Of a stretch of DNA of 64,000 nucleotides, positions 22,601 through 32,639 are shown piece after piece. The translations under genes were made by a program, and so were the position numbers. How positions within the stretch are numbered: position 1 is the first letter of the stretch; every line of letters starts with the position of its first letter. Origin of the DNA: Chromobotia macracanthus (taxonomy: Eukaryota; Chordata; Actinopteri; Cypriniformes; Botiidae); assembly GCA_036877525.1 (NCBI GenBank), contig JAZGTH010000032.1, positions 619,001-683,000 of the forward strand, written 5' to 3'. The notes below the pieces were generated by a model that saw only the letters and a list, made by a program, of their open reading frames with translations, made no database searches and had not been told where the DNA came from.

Positions 22601-25600
22601 CTCTACCATGTTTGACTGTAGGGAGTGTTCTTTTCTTTGAAGGCCTCATTTCTTTTCTGTAAACAGTGCCATGATGTCCTTTACCAAAAAGCTCTACTTT
22701 TGTCTCATCTGTCCACAGTACGTTCTCCCAGAAGGACTGTGGTTTTGTCACATAAGTTTTGGCAAACTCCAGTCTTGGTTTTTATGCCTTTGTGTCAGCA
22801 GTGGTGTCCTCCAGGGTCTCCTACCATAGTGTCCCTTTTCATTCAGATGGCGACAGATAGCTGCGAGCTGACACTGTTGTACCCTGTGTCTGCAGATCAG
22901 CTTCAATTTGTTTGGAAGTTAATCTGGGTTCTTTAGCCACCATTCAAACACTCCTTTGTTGTAATTTTTGATTAATTTTGCTCTTCCATCCACATTCAGG
23001 GAGGTTAACTACAGTGCCATGGGCTGTAAATCTCTTCACGATTTTGCGCACAATGGACACAGGAACATTAAGATCTCTGGGGATGGACTTGTAGCCTTGA
23101 GTCCATGTTTTCCATGGATTCTTTTCTCACAATTTTTTTTCGCAAATGCACAGACAAACTCTTTACACTTCTTTCTTTTTTCCATGCTCAGTGTGATACA
23201 ACACAAAGGTTGAGTCAACTTTTCTCCATTTTAACTGGTTGCAGGTGTGATTACTATATTTCCCACACCTGTTAATTGCTACAGGTGTGTCTAAATACAA
23301 ATTACAGGAGCATCACATGCTTGAAAAGCAATTATTTTTATACAGTTTTGACTGTAGGTGCCAATAATTAACCTACATAATAATTTCAGTCCATTTTTGA
23401 GTTCTGTGTGACTTTTCTTCTCTTGTTGTTCTTGTTCTTGTTGTGTTGTTCCAGTGCAAACAAAAACAATAAGCATGTGAATACCAAAACATTTGCAATT
23501 GGAACAATTTTCTGAGAAGTGTTCCATTTTCTGACAGAATTGCAAGGGTGCCGATATTTTTGGCCATGACTGTACATCTTTAGATGACCTATTAAATTCA
23601 TGTGATTTCTGTAAACAGGGAAGCAGTACCTTACTTGAAGACGATGCTTGCAGTATTTCTTTTGAGTACAATGAGGAGCGTCCTAAAAGTCTTGTCAACA
23701 ACGTGGCTGTATGGGAGGATGATGATGATGACCTGGAGGAAGAGTAAGCCAACCTTACTTGCAGAGTCTTTACTCTTGTGGGTTAGACCAAAATGTTTGT
23801 TGAGAAAATGATATAGTTCTGATATAGTTTAGATGGCCTTTGATCTTCTCAGTTGTCATGACACCATGTGTTAATTTTCAGGTGTAGCTGTCATGTTGTC
23901 TTGTGTCATAGATATTTTCTGTTCTTCAGTGTTGATATGGCACATCGATTTCGTGCGGATTTCATGAAGAGTGAAACACAGACTACGATGAAAAAACAGA
24001 GGCTGCAACAGCATTTAAAGGAGCAGTAAGTAAAAAAGGACAAAAATATAAAATAAAGGAAACAAGACACTGATTTGTCTGGCAGGTTTCAGAAAGCAAT
24101 GGGTGGAATACCGAGCTGGGCAGAGGTGACTGTGAGGACGGCTCGGAGAAAAGGTACGAATATAAAATACTTCTTTAGTCAATCAAGAAGCAACTAACAA
24201 AAGGTTAGTTTGGATTGCTGATTAATATATTTTTCTGAAAGCAGAAGATTGTGTGATGGAGTGTGATGATGATGGGGATCTGCTGCAGCGGACTGGAAAC
24301 TTTGTTGGCTCCTCTGACACTCTTCCCAAAGGAATTATTAAGGTTGTTTATGATGTTTATTTATATAATGTTTATAATTGTCTGCTGCATAACTGCTTGC
24401 TGTCCAAATTCAGATGTATAAAAAATGTTTTATTTTAGATAAAAAAAATAGATGTAAATCTAAGTGTTAAGTGTAGTACTATAAACAGCATCATCTTTTT
24501 CTCTTGTTGGCAGATAAAAAAGTGCTTGAATGCTAATAGTGAACGTCCGGGTGATGATCGGCTTACCACAGTGCAGTTTCACTCCTCTGCTCAGATCGTG
24601 ATGACAGCCAGTCTGGATTGCTCTGTATCACTCTTTCAGGTAACATACAACCATCTGTTGATCTTCCATAAGGACAAGGCATGTGCACATGATGAGTTTA
24701 TTTTTTCACTCTCTTATTTCTCTGTTTTTATGCTAAAATGTACTTTCTGGATTAATGCAAAATTGTGAAAAGCACTGTGGAAATACAGTTGTACTAAATG
24801 ATAAAGTTATCTACAGTGCATTCAGACCCCATTCTAGTTTTATGTTGCAGTCTGACACTTTTAGAAATAGAATTTTAGAAATGTCTGAATTGATTTGAAA
24901 GAAAAACTGAAATATCACATTGGCATGTGTGTTTAGGCCCTTTGCAACAACACTTGAAATTTAGCTTAGGCGCCTCATTTCTCTTGATCATTCCTAAGAT
25001 GTTTCTACACATGATGTGAGTCCACCTGTGGTAAAATAAAATTGATTGGACAATTTGCTCATAGCTGATAATGCATATCAGAGCAAAAACCAAGCCATGG
25101 AACTGCCTGCAGAGCTTATTGACAGGAAGGTACAAGGCACCGATCTGGGGAAGGCTACAAAAATTTCTGCTGCACTGTTCCAAAGAGCACAGTCGACTCC
25201 ATAATTCATAAATGGAAGAAGTTTGGCACAACCAGGACTCTTTCAAATGCCAAACTGAGCAATTGGGAAGAAGACACCAAGAACCCAGTGGTCACTCTGA
25301 CTGAGCTCCAGAGATCCTGTGTGGAGATGGGACAAAATTCTAGAAGAACAACCATCACTGCAGCCCTCTACTGATCTGGACTTTATGGCAAAGTGACTAG
25401 ACGGAAACCTCTCCTTGGTGCAAAACACATGAAAGAACACAATAAAAGCATGTGAAGGGCTGTGAGGAACAAGATTCTCTGGAAACGAATCTTCAGAAGA
25501 TTGAACAGTTTGTCCTCAATTCTAAACGTTTATATATGAAGGAAACCAGGCACCGCTCATCACCTGCCTAATACCATCTCAACAGTGAAGCATGGTGGTG

Positions 25601-28600
25601 GCAGCATCATGCTGTGGGGGTGTTTTTCAGCAGCAGTGATTGGGAGATTGGTCAGGGCTGATGCACAGCTGAATGGAACTAAGTACAGAGATATCCTCAA
25701 TAAAAATCCTGTTTCACAGCACCCAACCTCAGGCTGGGCCAAAGGTTTACCTTCCTACTTGACAATGACCATAAGCACACAGCCAAAACAACAAAGGAGT
25801 GAGAAGAATGGCAGAAAATCCCTCAATCCAGGTGTGCAAAGCTTGCTGCGTCATACCCAAAAAGACCTGAGGCTTGCTGCCAAAGGTGCTTCAACTAAGT
25901 TCTGAATAAAGGCACTGAATACACTTGAAAATGTGATATTTAAATTTTTTCTAGATAGATGTTATATCAGAATTTAAACATAAATCAGTGTTAAATTGGT
26001 TAGGCTTGATGGAAGCTTATATATGTGGTCAACCACATAAATGTACACAAGAATCACAGTCCTCGAAACAATAAGTAGCGTGGTTGGAAATTGACAGTTG
26101 ATTACCCAACAAGAAAACAAGACACAGTGAGTGTCATGACAGAAGCAAAGGTAATTCTGAGGTTGGCTGTGATGTAACAACACTTTGATGTAACAGGTAA
26201 AGAAGCGCTGGTGTAACAGGTTGGCTCTGATGTAACCGGTTAAGAGACTCTGATGTAACTGGTTGACTCTATTTAACAGGTTGATGGCAAGAGCAACCCC
26301 AAGATCCAGAGCATCCATCTGGAGAATTTTCCTGTGAATAAGGCTTCCTTCAGCACTGATGGGGAACATATTGTGGCCACTGGATTGAGAAACAAGCTCT
26401 TTTACTTATATGATATGATGGAAGGCAAAATCATCCCTGTGTCTGCTGTCCGAGGTATTTGTGTGATGTCATGACACTGGATCAATACAGGACTGTTTAG
26501 TTGTGGTCACAACTGAAAAAGGACTGACTTGGTCACAGCAGGCCTTGTTCAGTATTTACCAATAATTTTACTTTTGTGAAATTTCCTGTTCTTGTTTCCT
26601 TTTGTGGTAGAATTACTGTGAAAGGAAGGGCTATCTGATTCCTTGTGCTGCTGTATTTATGTAAATTGCAGTATTGGCTGAAGTTCTGTAGACAGAAGTT
26701 TCCATAAACCTGAATGGAAGCTCATTTCTGCATGACTGTCTGCATGTCTCTCTGTTAGGGTTAAATGAGCAAAGGGTGAAAGACTTTGAAGTCTCTCCAG
26801 ATGGAAAGTACCTTCTCCTCTCTGGATCCTCAGGATATTTTCATCTCATGACCATGAAGGTACAGCACATGCAAGTTACTGTAGCTATCAAGAGCACATG
26901 AAGTAATTATATTCTTGTGACAAAGCCAAGATTTTTTTTTTAAACGCATGAAAACACTGTTAACTGATAACACCGACAGCATATAAGAAACAGTAGTATT
27001 TTGTTTAGGCATATTACTTGTGTTTGCTTTAGCAAAGTGTATAATACAACATCTAGACAAAATTGTGTAGGAATCTAGTCTGCTTCCTATTTCAGACCCG
27101 AGAGGTGACACAGAGCATGAAGATCAATGGAAATATATGTTCTGTAGCTTTTGCTGGTGACAGCAATAAGATCTTCGCCAACTCTGGTAGGTTCCTCTGC
27201 TTCAGAGCTTCTTAGATCTGCTCCTGGAGACCTCAAACACATCCCTGCTCCTTTTGTTCAGCTTATGGGTCTCTCTGCTGACAAACAGTAAAGGCAGACA
27301 GAGCTGTGGGTTTCCAGGAGAAGAGCTAAGAAGCACTGCTCATTGTGCCGTGACACTGTAAAGACACTTTAAAGACAGGTGAAATCTTGTAGAAGTGCAG
27401 AACTCAGTCATTGAGTTCACACTAAACTGATGGGATGTAATTAGCGATAGACATTTTTGACAATTTTTCATTTCGATTAATTGATATGTCAGAAGATTAG
27501 TAATCGAGTACTAGGAGGTATATAAATATATATACTCGAGTACTAGGGGATACAGAATGTAATAATGATTTTGAATCTGTCTGCACAAAATGCAAGTAAA
27601 ATTTATGTGATAGCCAGGAAATGAAACTCCCATTGTGGCTGCACTCTTCTCAAAATAGCGCACTCTAAAGCACAGGCAGCTTTTGAAGCTGTGTTCTCAG
27701 TTCTCTGGTCTTGAGTCTGGTCTTGAGTCACACTCCCACAATGGTCAGCAGTCAGAACTCAGGGTATCACCGTAATGCTGTAACCAGTCAAAAAAAAGTT
27801 TAAAACCCACACATTCATCACTTCATGATTCATCATCACTGTCAGGTCAGAGTACTCAAGTACTTGCGTCCATCCCTAGATATAATACTGTCAATCAATT
27901 GATGAGGTGAGACAAGACTTTTAAATTGTGCTGGTTCCATTCAACTATAATTGTTTAGAAAAAGACACACATGCACAGACTTCACAGAACATCTTCAGTA
28001 TGTCTGATATTTGTGACAGATCCTCTGACACTCAGTCATACATCACTGAAATAACTGAGAATTATGCTTGAAACATGTAATCATGATTAGATTCAAATAC
28101 AAGTATAACTGGGAGAAATGGCACTTTCACTTAATGACGTGGCGAGTGATGCATGTAATCATGAAGTCAGAGATGGTTGTGTTTGAAATCCCAACACAAG
28201 TGTGCCTGGAGACGCGTTAACAGCAGGTGAACACAAAAGTGCAGATGCATTAAAATTAAACATCATCTGTACAAATAGTGCAACACACAAATGAATCACT
28301 AAATTAATATCTGGTAATAATCATGAGGCAATCATCAGGGCAAACATCTGGCTTTTCTTTAACTGAACATTTGGTGTGAATGTGAAAAGTGAATCTGGAG
28401 CATGGTGTATGTTGTAAGTGAATGGTGACATTTTAATCTTTAATCTGTTTTAATCTTTGCCGTTGTCATGACAATCAGTGTTTTGTGACTTTTAAAAATG
28501 TCAGCATGTCTTTTCTGTACGTTTGTTTGTCCAGATTTCTGAATATAATAATAATAAATGGTCTACCATGTACTGAAAATGAATCTGTATATGTCAATCT

Positions 28601-31433
28601 CTTTCAAGACTCAGAGCTACCTGCTTCTAAAGGACAAGAATAATAGTAGCCAGATGTCCCAAATAAGTTTTAGAAGACAACATGTACAGTTTAAAATAGT
28701 GACATTAAAATATGAGCAATATTTGTCATGTATGTTATCTGTTGATGTACTACAGTATTGATGTACTACAGTATTCAAAATCAATGTGAATAAACTCAAG
28801 ATCTTTAGAGACTGGGCATTGAAATGTCTTTTAATGTGTATGATGTATTTTGATGTATTTTGCCATATTATTGGCCTGTTTGTGTGTTCCAGTGGAAGGT
28901 GATGTTTTTATCTGGGATGTGCGGAGCAGTAAATGTTTGAAGAAGTTTGCAGATGATGGCTGTGTAAGAGCGACATCAATGGCGTTGTCAGAAGACGGCA
29001 TGTATCTGGCCTGCGGGTGAGTCGTGTAGCAGGTTCAGGTCTTAGTGATTCTAATATTAGTTTATACAAACTTTGTGTGTCAATATTAATGTCTGGTTCA
29101 GTTATTTGGTCTGCTTCAGAACCAGGCATTTTACAACCAAAACTGATCACCAGTTTCTTGTGCTCTAAATTGACTGATGCCTATTATTTAAAGCAATAAT
29201 TCACCCAAATACAATAGTTCTTCCATCGTTTACTCATTGTCATGACATTACAGGAATCCTGGCACAGCGATAACGTAGAAGAATTGTCATTTTTGGGTGA
29301 ACTACTCATTTAAGGCCTTATCAAGGACTCTGTTATAGCAGAGTTTCAGTTCAGTAAATTTAGTAAAAGAAAAGGTTATTTAGAAGGTTTAGAATGCAGT
29401 GTCGAGCTGTTATACCTCTTTTAAATGTCATTCACATTCTGCTCTTGACTTGTGGTCATATCACTTGTGTGTGATATGTTTTTAAAGCTTTCTGTAGCTG
29501 TTGTGACAGCCATAAACAACACACATTCTCCCAGACACTTAACTATTCACCATTACCAGTAACCTTCACTAGCTGAAAACAAATACTAAATGCAAGTGCA
29601 GAACATCCAACAGGAAGTCATTCACTGTAATGGTACCCTTTCATGGAGACATGAGAAAAATGTGGATTAAAGTGACACTTTCTTGTGTGGTGTAGGAGGG
29701 CAGAAATCTAATTTCACATGACCCAACTAAAGCTCTTTAGCCATAATTGTTTACTAAAGCATGGGTTTGCAAGAAATTGTGTGAATTCTGTGAAATATTT
29801 TGTCCAGCACAGTTTTTTCAAAGACTGTTGTCCTGTTTTGTAGCTCTCAGTCTGGTGTGGTGAACATCTACTCACAAAAGGACTGCCTGCAGAAGGTTGA
29901 GCCCAAACCTCTGAAAGCCGTGATGAACCTGGTGACACCAGCAACCTCTCTGTGCTTCAATAATACCTCTGAGATTTTGGCCATTGGATCAAGAGCCGAG
30001 GACGAGGCCAACCGATTGGTGTGTCACATTTCACAGAATTAATTATTTGAAAATAACGAAATATTTGTAGAAGGTTTAATTAAAACTACAATCCATAATT
30101 TTGCCTCTATCGCCATCTCTGTTTGAAAGAGAATAACAAATTGTTTCCTTTTCTTTTGGGTTGTGCTTCATCACTGCTCCTGAAGTAAAATCTGATGATT
30201 AGCTACCTATTGAGCCACTGAAATCTCTTAGCAGCAGCATTCATCCCTTCTAGAATCCCTTCTAAATTTCTAGATGAGAAGTTCAAATTCTAAACAACTG
30301 TTAGAAGAACAAGCTACAAATGTGCCACCATCTTCAGAACCCACCCACAAAATATAGTAGTCAGATATTCTTTCTGTAACTTCACAGACGAGTGATGCCA
30401 TTACCTTATGGCCAGAAAGCAGTTACGGGGAGTCAGTACTGGTAAAACCAGCACTGCAGAAAGACTGGTATTCTTACATTTATTATGTTTTAGCAGCTTT
30501 AGCTTTTGACATCACTACTTTAAACATTTCCTAAAGAAATTGTGAGTGGTACTTGCTGTGGCAGAAATTGCTGCCACAATGTCTCACGAAGGCACATGTG
30601 AAAAAAGCCCAGTTAGTTGCTAGAACTTTGCTGTAGGTGGTTTCTTAGCACTTGGTGGTGTTTTCTGAATACTTGTTATGGAGTTGTTAAGCGGTTGCTA
30701 GGGTGTTCTGGGTTATTGCTTGGTTGTTGCTATGTGGTTATTAGGGTCTCAATACAAATCACACATCACTTAATGGCTGCTTGCCATCCTAAATTAAGTG
30801 AGCCCACAACCAAATTTCTGTGATTACCTGATTTGTCTCTGTAGCACGAAACATAGTTACATGCTCATGTTTTTAGTATGAGAAATAACAGTATTGATTA
30901 TTCGCACGGTAGTATTAGCATTAAAAAAAATAATGACTTGCATAAAATAGTTGGGTGCGATGCCATCGGTATTTCTGAAAAGTACAATTTTCAGTTAGTC
31001 ACTGAAGCTAATTTGTATAAATTGTTTGGTAAAAATCTGTGTTTACTCAGTAGGATCATGTGAAATAATTTATTGTTGTGTTTATGGTTTTGAAATTCTT
31101 CAATGCAATTTGCTTTTTCTTGGCATTTTTCCCCTCAGGTTCACCTTCCCAGTTTCACAGTGTTCTCCAACTTTCCACAATTGAAGACAAAGACTATCTT
31201 CCAAACCCGCTGTCTGGATTTCTCCCCAAGTAGTGGCTTCTACACTGTAGCCAATAATAGGGGCCATGCACTTCTGTTCAGGTAAATATCAAGGATTTTT
31301 ACATACATTTACAAAAATATTAAAGAATTTAATGATAATTACATTACAGACTTTGTTTTGTACAAGTCATCTAGATGTTTTTGTGAGCATTTATATTCTT
31401 TTTTCTAGACTTCTGCATTATAAAGACTTCTAA
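13480..31433 (+). CDS. utp18: utp18, small-subunit processome WD40 protein (13 exons)
   Basis: Joined exons: 13480-13689, 23619-23743, 23930-24025, 24086-24153, 24245-24342, 24514-24639, 26280-26454, 26759-26859, 27096-27186, 28893-29016, 29844-30018, 31139-31281, 31409-31433. They total 1557 nt in frame, 518 residues plus TAA, close to the family size. The N-terminal ~165 residues are charged (basic start, an acidic WEDDDDDLEEED tract near 102-112, then VDMAHRFR). The remainder is a WD40 propeller containing TVQFHSSAQIVMTASLD, FEVSPDGKYLLLSGS, VFIWDVRS and GSQSGVVNIYS, ending RLLHYKDF as in UTP18 orthologues. Known role: U3 snoRNP/UTP-B subcomplex of the SSU processome, nucleolar pre-18S processing. 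All introns are GT-AG. Intron 1 is 9.9 kb and holds most of the transposons. The conserved EELVFG segment at 54-59 may be the exosome/Mtr4-recruiting region known in yeast Utp18 (inference). Confidence 0.95.
13868..14190. other. utp18 intron 1, stretch without recognised features
   Basis: Reading frames here have no recognisable motif. A CpG-containing patch near 13980-14060 is noted, without a consensus promoter motif. Confidence 0.35.
14194..16917. mobile_element. 2.7 kb inverted-repeat DNA element, probably non-autonomous
   Basis: The left end reads CCCAGCTAACA (14194-14204) and the right end is its exact reverse complement TGTTAGCTGGG (16907-16917). Both subterminal regions are filled with AACGTT-rich words (AAAACGTT, GAACGTT) in opposite orientations over about 150 bp on the left and 250 bp on the right. 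No transposase frame is visible. It lies wholly within utp18 intron 1. The superfamily is not assigned. Confidence 0.7.
16960..17460 (+). pseudogene. Tc1-like transposase remnant with internal deletion
   Basis: The plus strand contains the fish Tc1-type helix-turn-helix region (ending RTLKQMGYSSRRPHWVPLLS), then NRKQRLHFVQAHQNWTIEDCKN. It jumps directly to TLGPLVPIEHYLNATAYLSI, which normally lies about 60 residues further on, past the first catalytic Asp. The sequence stops soon after VADHVHP-like residues, so the DDE core is mostly lost. Confidence 0.85.
17550..17990. repeat. interspersed repeat of a common teleost type
   Basis: Phrases such as GATCCTGAATTGAATAGGCA, AGGCAGCCAATGGAGAGACC and GCATTTTGGACCAGTTG are ones I recognise as recurring in fish genomes, probably a LINE 3' region. 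No coding frame. Confidence 0.4.
18000..18310. repeat. modular repeat, left part (split by a LINE)
   Basis: Contains a module ATGACACCTATAAAGC...ATACAGCC at 18245-18298. Related modules occur at 20763-20820 and 21230-21286, on the far side of the inserted LINE. Confidence 0.45.
18320..20630 (+). mobile_element. L1-like LINE, 5'-truncated, ORF2 only
   Basis: Plus-strand ORF2 relic in utp18 intron 1. In order: the linker before RT, LTVEEVTLAIRSMQSGKSQGLDGFP (18975-19050), RPISLLNTDAKVLAKVLA, SDQMGFY, the GDGxPLSPVLFAVAMEPLA-like block (19510-19565), YMDD catalytic box (19639-19650), and the C-terminal zinc finger CDRCRQASATLLLHMFWTCP (20330-20390). The endonuclease and ORF1 are missing. At least five frameshifts or stops separate the pieces. 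Confidence 0.85.
18650..20612 (+). pseudogene. L1-like ORF2 reverse transcriptase relic
   Basis: Frame segments at 18650-19075, 19088-19303, 19370-19795 and 20124-20612 are successive parts of one ancestral ORF2. The YMDD box (SLYMDDLLLYLS) remains intact although the frame around it is broken. It is in the same orientation as utp18. Confidence 0.82.
20640..22000. repeat. modular repeat, right part, in utp18 intron 1
   Basis: Two modules (20763-20820, 21230-21286) share the pattern ATGACxCxTxxAAGTTTCA...CAATACA...TTTTG...ACAGCC with the one at 18245. The remainder is AT-rich with no coding signal. Confidence 0.4.
22012..23572 (-). mobile_element. Tc1-like transposon with long inverted repeats, 1.56 kb
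   Basis: The left end TAGTCATGGCCAAAATTATTGGCAC is mirrored by the right end GCCGATATTTTTGGCCATGACTG, each adjoining a TA dinucleotide (22010-22011, 23573-23574). TA is the Tc1/mariner target. Similarity between the two ends extends over about 140 bp (22012-22150 against 23436-23572). Length and TA target fit Tc1. The right end is 45 bp upstream of utp18 exon 2. Confidence 0.9.
22150..23220 (-). pseudogene. Tc1-like transposase, degenerate
   Basis: Minus-strand segments in order: N-terminal HTH traces (VSIVRKIVKRF-like, about 23060), VLWTDETKVELFG with the first catalytic Asp (22720-22680), VKHGRGF..., MFWGCFAASVTG, VFQQDNDPKHTS with the second Asp (22450-22415), and WPAMSADLNPIEHMWRDLK with the third acidic residue (22385-22330). 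Stops in the N-terminal half and a frameshift near 22600 inactivate it. Confidence 0.88.
23619..23743 (+). CDS. utp18: utp18 exon 2 (residues 71-112)
   Basis: Acceptor TCTGTAAACAG/GG, donor GAGGAAGA/GTAAGC. Encodes GSSTLLEDDACS...VWEDDDDDLEE, an acidic linker. Phase 2 at its end; the Asp codon is completed by exon 3. Confidence 0.9.
23930..24025 (+). CDS. utp18: utp18 exon 3 (residues 112-144)
   Basis: Acceptor TGTTCTTCAG/TG, donor GAGCA/GTAAGT. Encodes VDMAHRFRADFMKSE...QQHLKEQ, a conserved basic block of UTP18. Confidence 0.92.
24086..24153 (+). CDS. utp18: utp18 exon 4 (residues 144-167)
   Basis: Acceptor GTCTGGCAG/GT, donor AAAAG/GTACGA. Encodes FQKAMGGIPSWAEVTVRTARRK. The GxPSWA motif is typical of UTP18. 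Confidence 0.92.
24245..24342 (+). CDS. utp18: utp18 exon 5 (residues 167-199)
   Basis: Acceptor GAAAGCAG/AA, donor ATTAAG/GTTGTT. Encodes EDCVMECDDDGDLLQRTGNF...LPKGIIK. The LLxRTGNF block is conserved in the family. Confidence 0.92.
24514..24639 (+). CDS. utp18: utp18 exon 6 (residues 200-241)
   Basis: Acceptor GTTGGCAG/AT, donor TTTCAG/GTAACA. Encodes IKKCLNANSERPGDDRLTTV...CSVSLFQ, the first WD40 blade. Confidence 0.93.
24813..25960 (+). mobile_element. Tc1-like transposon remnant in utp18 intron 6
   Basis: Begins near CTACAGTGCATTCAGACCCC and shares the end motif (AAAACTGAAATATCACATT...CCCTTTGCAACA) with a widespread fish Tc1 family and with the copy at 32640-33170. Transposase traces: the ATTCATAAATGGAAGAAGTT block (HTH, about 25203) and MKHGGGSIMLWGCFSAAVIGR (25585-25650). 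An internal deletion and stops remove most catalytic blocks. Confidence 0.82.
26165..26279 (+). repeat. minisatellite at the utp18 exon 7 acceptor
   Basis: Four to five imperfect copies of a unit like CTCTGATGTAACAGGTTGA run up to the true acceptor ATTTAACAG/GTTGATGG. Copies near 26196 and 26219 also contain pyrimidine-poor AACAG/GT sites. Confidence 0.7.
26280..26454 (+). CDS. utp18: utp18 exon 7 (residues 242-300)
   Basis: Acceptor TTTAACAG/GT, donor CCGAG/GTATTT. Encodes VDGKSNPKIQSIHLENFPV...LYDMMEGKIIPVSAVRG, WD40 blade 2. Confidence 0.93.
26759..26859 (+). CDS. utp18: utp18 exon 8 (residues 300-333)
   Basis: Acceptor TCTGTTAG/GG, donor ATGAAG/GTACAG. Encodes LNEQRVKDFEVSPDGKYLLL...FHLMTMK. 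Confidence 0.93.
27096..27186 (+). CDS. utp18: utp18 exon 9 (residues 334-364)
   Basis: Acceptor CTATTTCAG/AC, donor ACTCTG/GTAGGT. Encodes TREVTQSMKINGNICSVAFAG...FANS. Confidence 0.93.
27187..28892 (+). other. utp18 intron 9
   Basis: About 1.7 kb. Contains GAGTACTAG direct repeats near 27505-27550 and AT-rich sequence. No coding frame, snoRNA box pair or known transposon is recognised. Confidence 0.45.
28893..29016 (+). CDS. utp18: utp18 exon 10 (residues 364-405)
   Basis: Acceptor TGTTCCAG/TG, donor TGCGG/GTGAGT. Encodes VEGDVFIWDVRSSKCLKKFA...MYLACG, with the clearest WD dipeptide of the propeller. Confidence 0.94.
29195..29318. mobile_element. short MITE in utp18 intron 10
   Basis: AATTCACCCAAA near the left end is mirrored by TTTTGGGTGAACTA at the right, about 120 bp overall, with a CATTGTCATGAC core. 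This TTCACCCAAA...TTTGGGTGAA layout is a frequent fish MITE type. Confidence 0.6.
29844..30018 (+). CDS. utp18: utp18 exon 11 (residues 405-463)
   Basis: Acceptor GTTTTGTAG/CT, donor CGATTG/GTGTGT. Encodes SQSGVVNIYSQKDCLQKVEP...EDEANRL. Confidence 0.93.
30610..30770 (+). repeat. GTTGCTA-rich minisatellite in utp18 intron 11
   Basis: Diverged units resembling GTTGCTAGGGTGTTCTGGGT repeat several times. Such GGTTGCTA minisatellites are common in fish. Confidence 0.55.
31139..31281 (+). CDS. utp18: utp18 exon 12 (residues 464-511)
   Basis: Acceptor CCCCTCAG/GT, donor TTCAG/GTAAAT. Encodes VHLPSFTVFSNFPQLKTK...NNRGHALLF, the last propeller strands. Confidence 0.94.
31409..31433 (+). CDS. utp18: utp18 exon 13 (residues 511-518, stop)
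   Basis: Acceptor TTTTTTCTAG/AC. A 25-nt coding end gives R-LLHYKDF-stop, matching the invariant HYKDF-like C-terminus of UTP18. Confidence 0.92.
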
Positions 31434-31542
31434 AGACAACCCATCATTTAACCTTTTCTTAATGACTGAACGGGTGATCATCTGTCAGCTGAAGTGTTTC
31501 AAGTGTTTGCAACTCTTTCCTCAATTCTTGGATTTTCAGTTT

Positions 31543-31548
31543 AATAAA
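31543..31548 (+). terminator. utp18 polyadenylation signal
   Basis: AATAAA lies 110 bp after the stop, followed by a T-rich stretch (TTTTTGTTGC). It is the first canonical signal downstream. Confidence 0.65.
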
Positions 31549-31989
31549 TTTTTGTTGCTATTATACAAACTGTCAATATGAACTTTTCATTTCATGACCT
31601 TTATTTAACCAGATTAAAAACTGGCGATTAAATTTTCCTTTACAGAAGTGACCTGGCTAAGTGGTCAGCAACAACCAACAAAAAATGTATTGTATCATCC
31701 ACAGTACAGTACAACACAACCAGGAATGACAGCAACAATTTACAGCATGAATTACTACCCAGAAAAATTGGGTTGCAAAGCATGCACCACTGATATATTT
31801 TGCTCTAAATGATTAAAACTTAAATTCAACTAACAAGACACATTAACTTTTAACTATTTTATAGCAAAACTGTTATTTTCAGCAAACCCAAGCATGTAAA
31901 TATCTGTATGAACATAAAAAAGATTCATATACTGTACAGATTAATTGAAGTTTCACATACGTTTGACAATCTGAAATGAACAGTGAATT

Positions 31990-32270
31990 ATAAAAACTAT
32001 CAGCCAGTATGTGATGAGGCCACCAGCTGCAGTGCATCTGCTCCTTATGGACTGCACCATATTTCCAAGTTCTTTCTCTAAGATGTTACTCCACTTTTCC
32101 ACCAATGCAATCACTGGTCTACCACTGCTAGGATGATCTGCTGTCCTTCCATTCTCCCTATAGCTCTATCTTAGGCATCTCACATTGGGCACATTGTCGT
32201 TTATTGATCTGGACACATCGACAGTACTCACACAGGTGAGCAGGTGTGAGTACTTCTGGTGTTTTTATAG
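31990..32270 (-). pseudogene. Tc1-like transposase C-terminal fragment
   Basis: The minus strand (32110-32010) reads EKWSNILEKELGNMVQSIRSRCTAAGGLITYW, matching the usual Tc1 ending (W-NI...L-NLV-SMRRRC-A...GGHT-Y). Only the 3' end of the gene is present. Confidence 0.7.
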
Positions 32271-32639
32271 TCAGTGAAAAGATTACAAAATCCACACCAA
32301 AATATCTCAGACCCAAAAACAAACTACCAAGACTTCAGGAGGTAACAACGGATGTTTGAGAATTGTTAATTTGCAGTTTCAGGGATTTACGTGATGTGAG
32401 CATGAGACAGTCCACTTTTTCATTATTTCAAAAGTACTTGAGGCTTGTCATACACAAGTCTAAGGAGTTCTTAAGGAGCAGTGGTGTAAACAAAAAGTGC
32501 TCAAAACTATATCAATGTTAAAAGGACTAAAAATATTAAACCATTTTTTACTGTGAACAACAGAAGCATAAGAAGCATAATGAAGCATAATGTGATAATA
32601 GTCATTTAAATTCATTTATTTTTCTCAGTCTGCATACAG

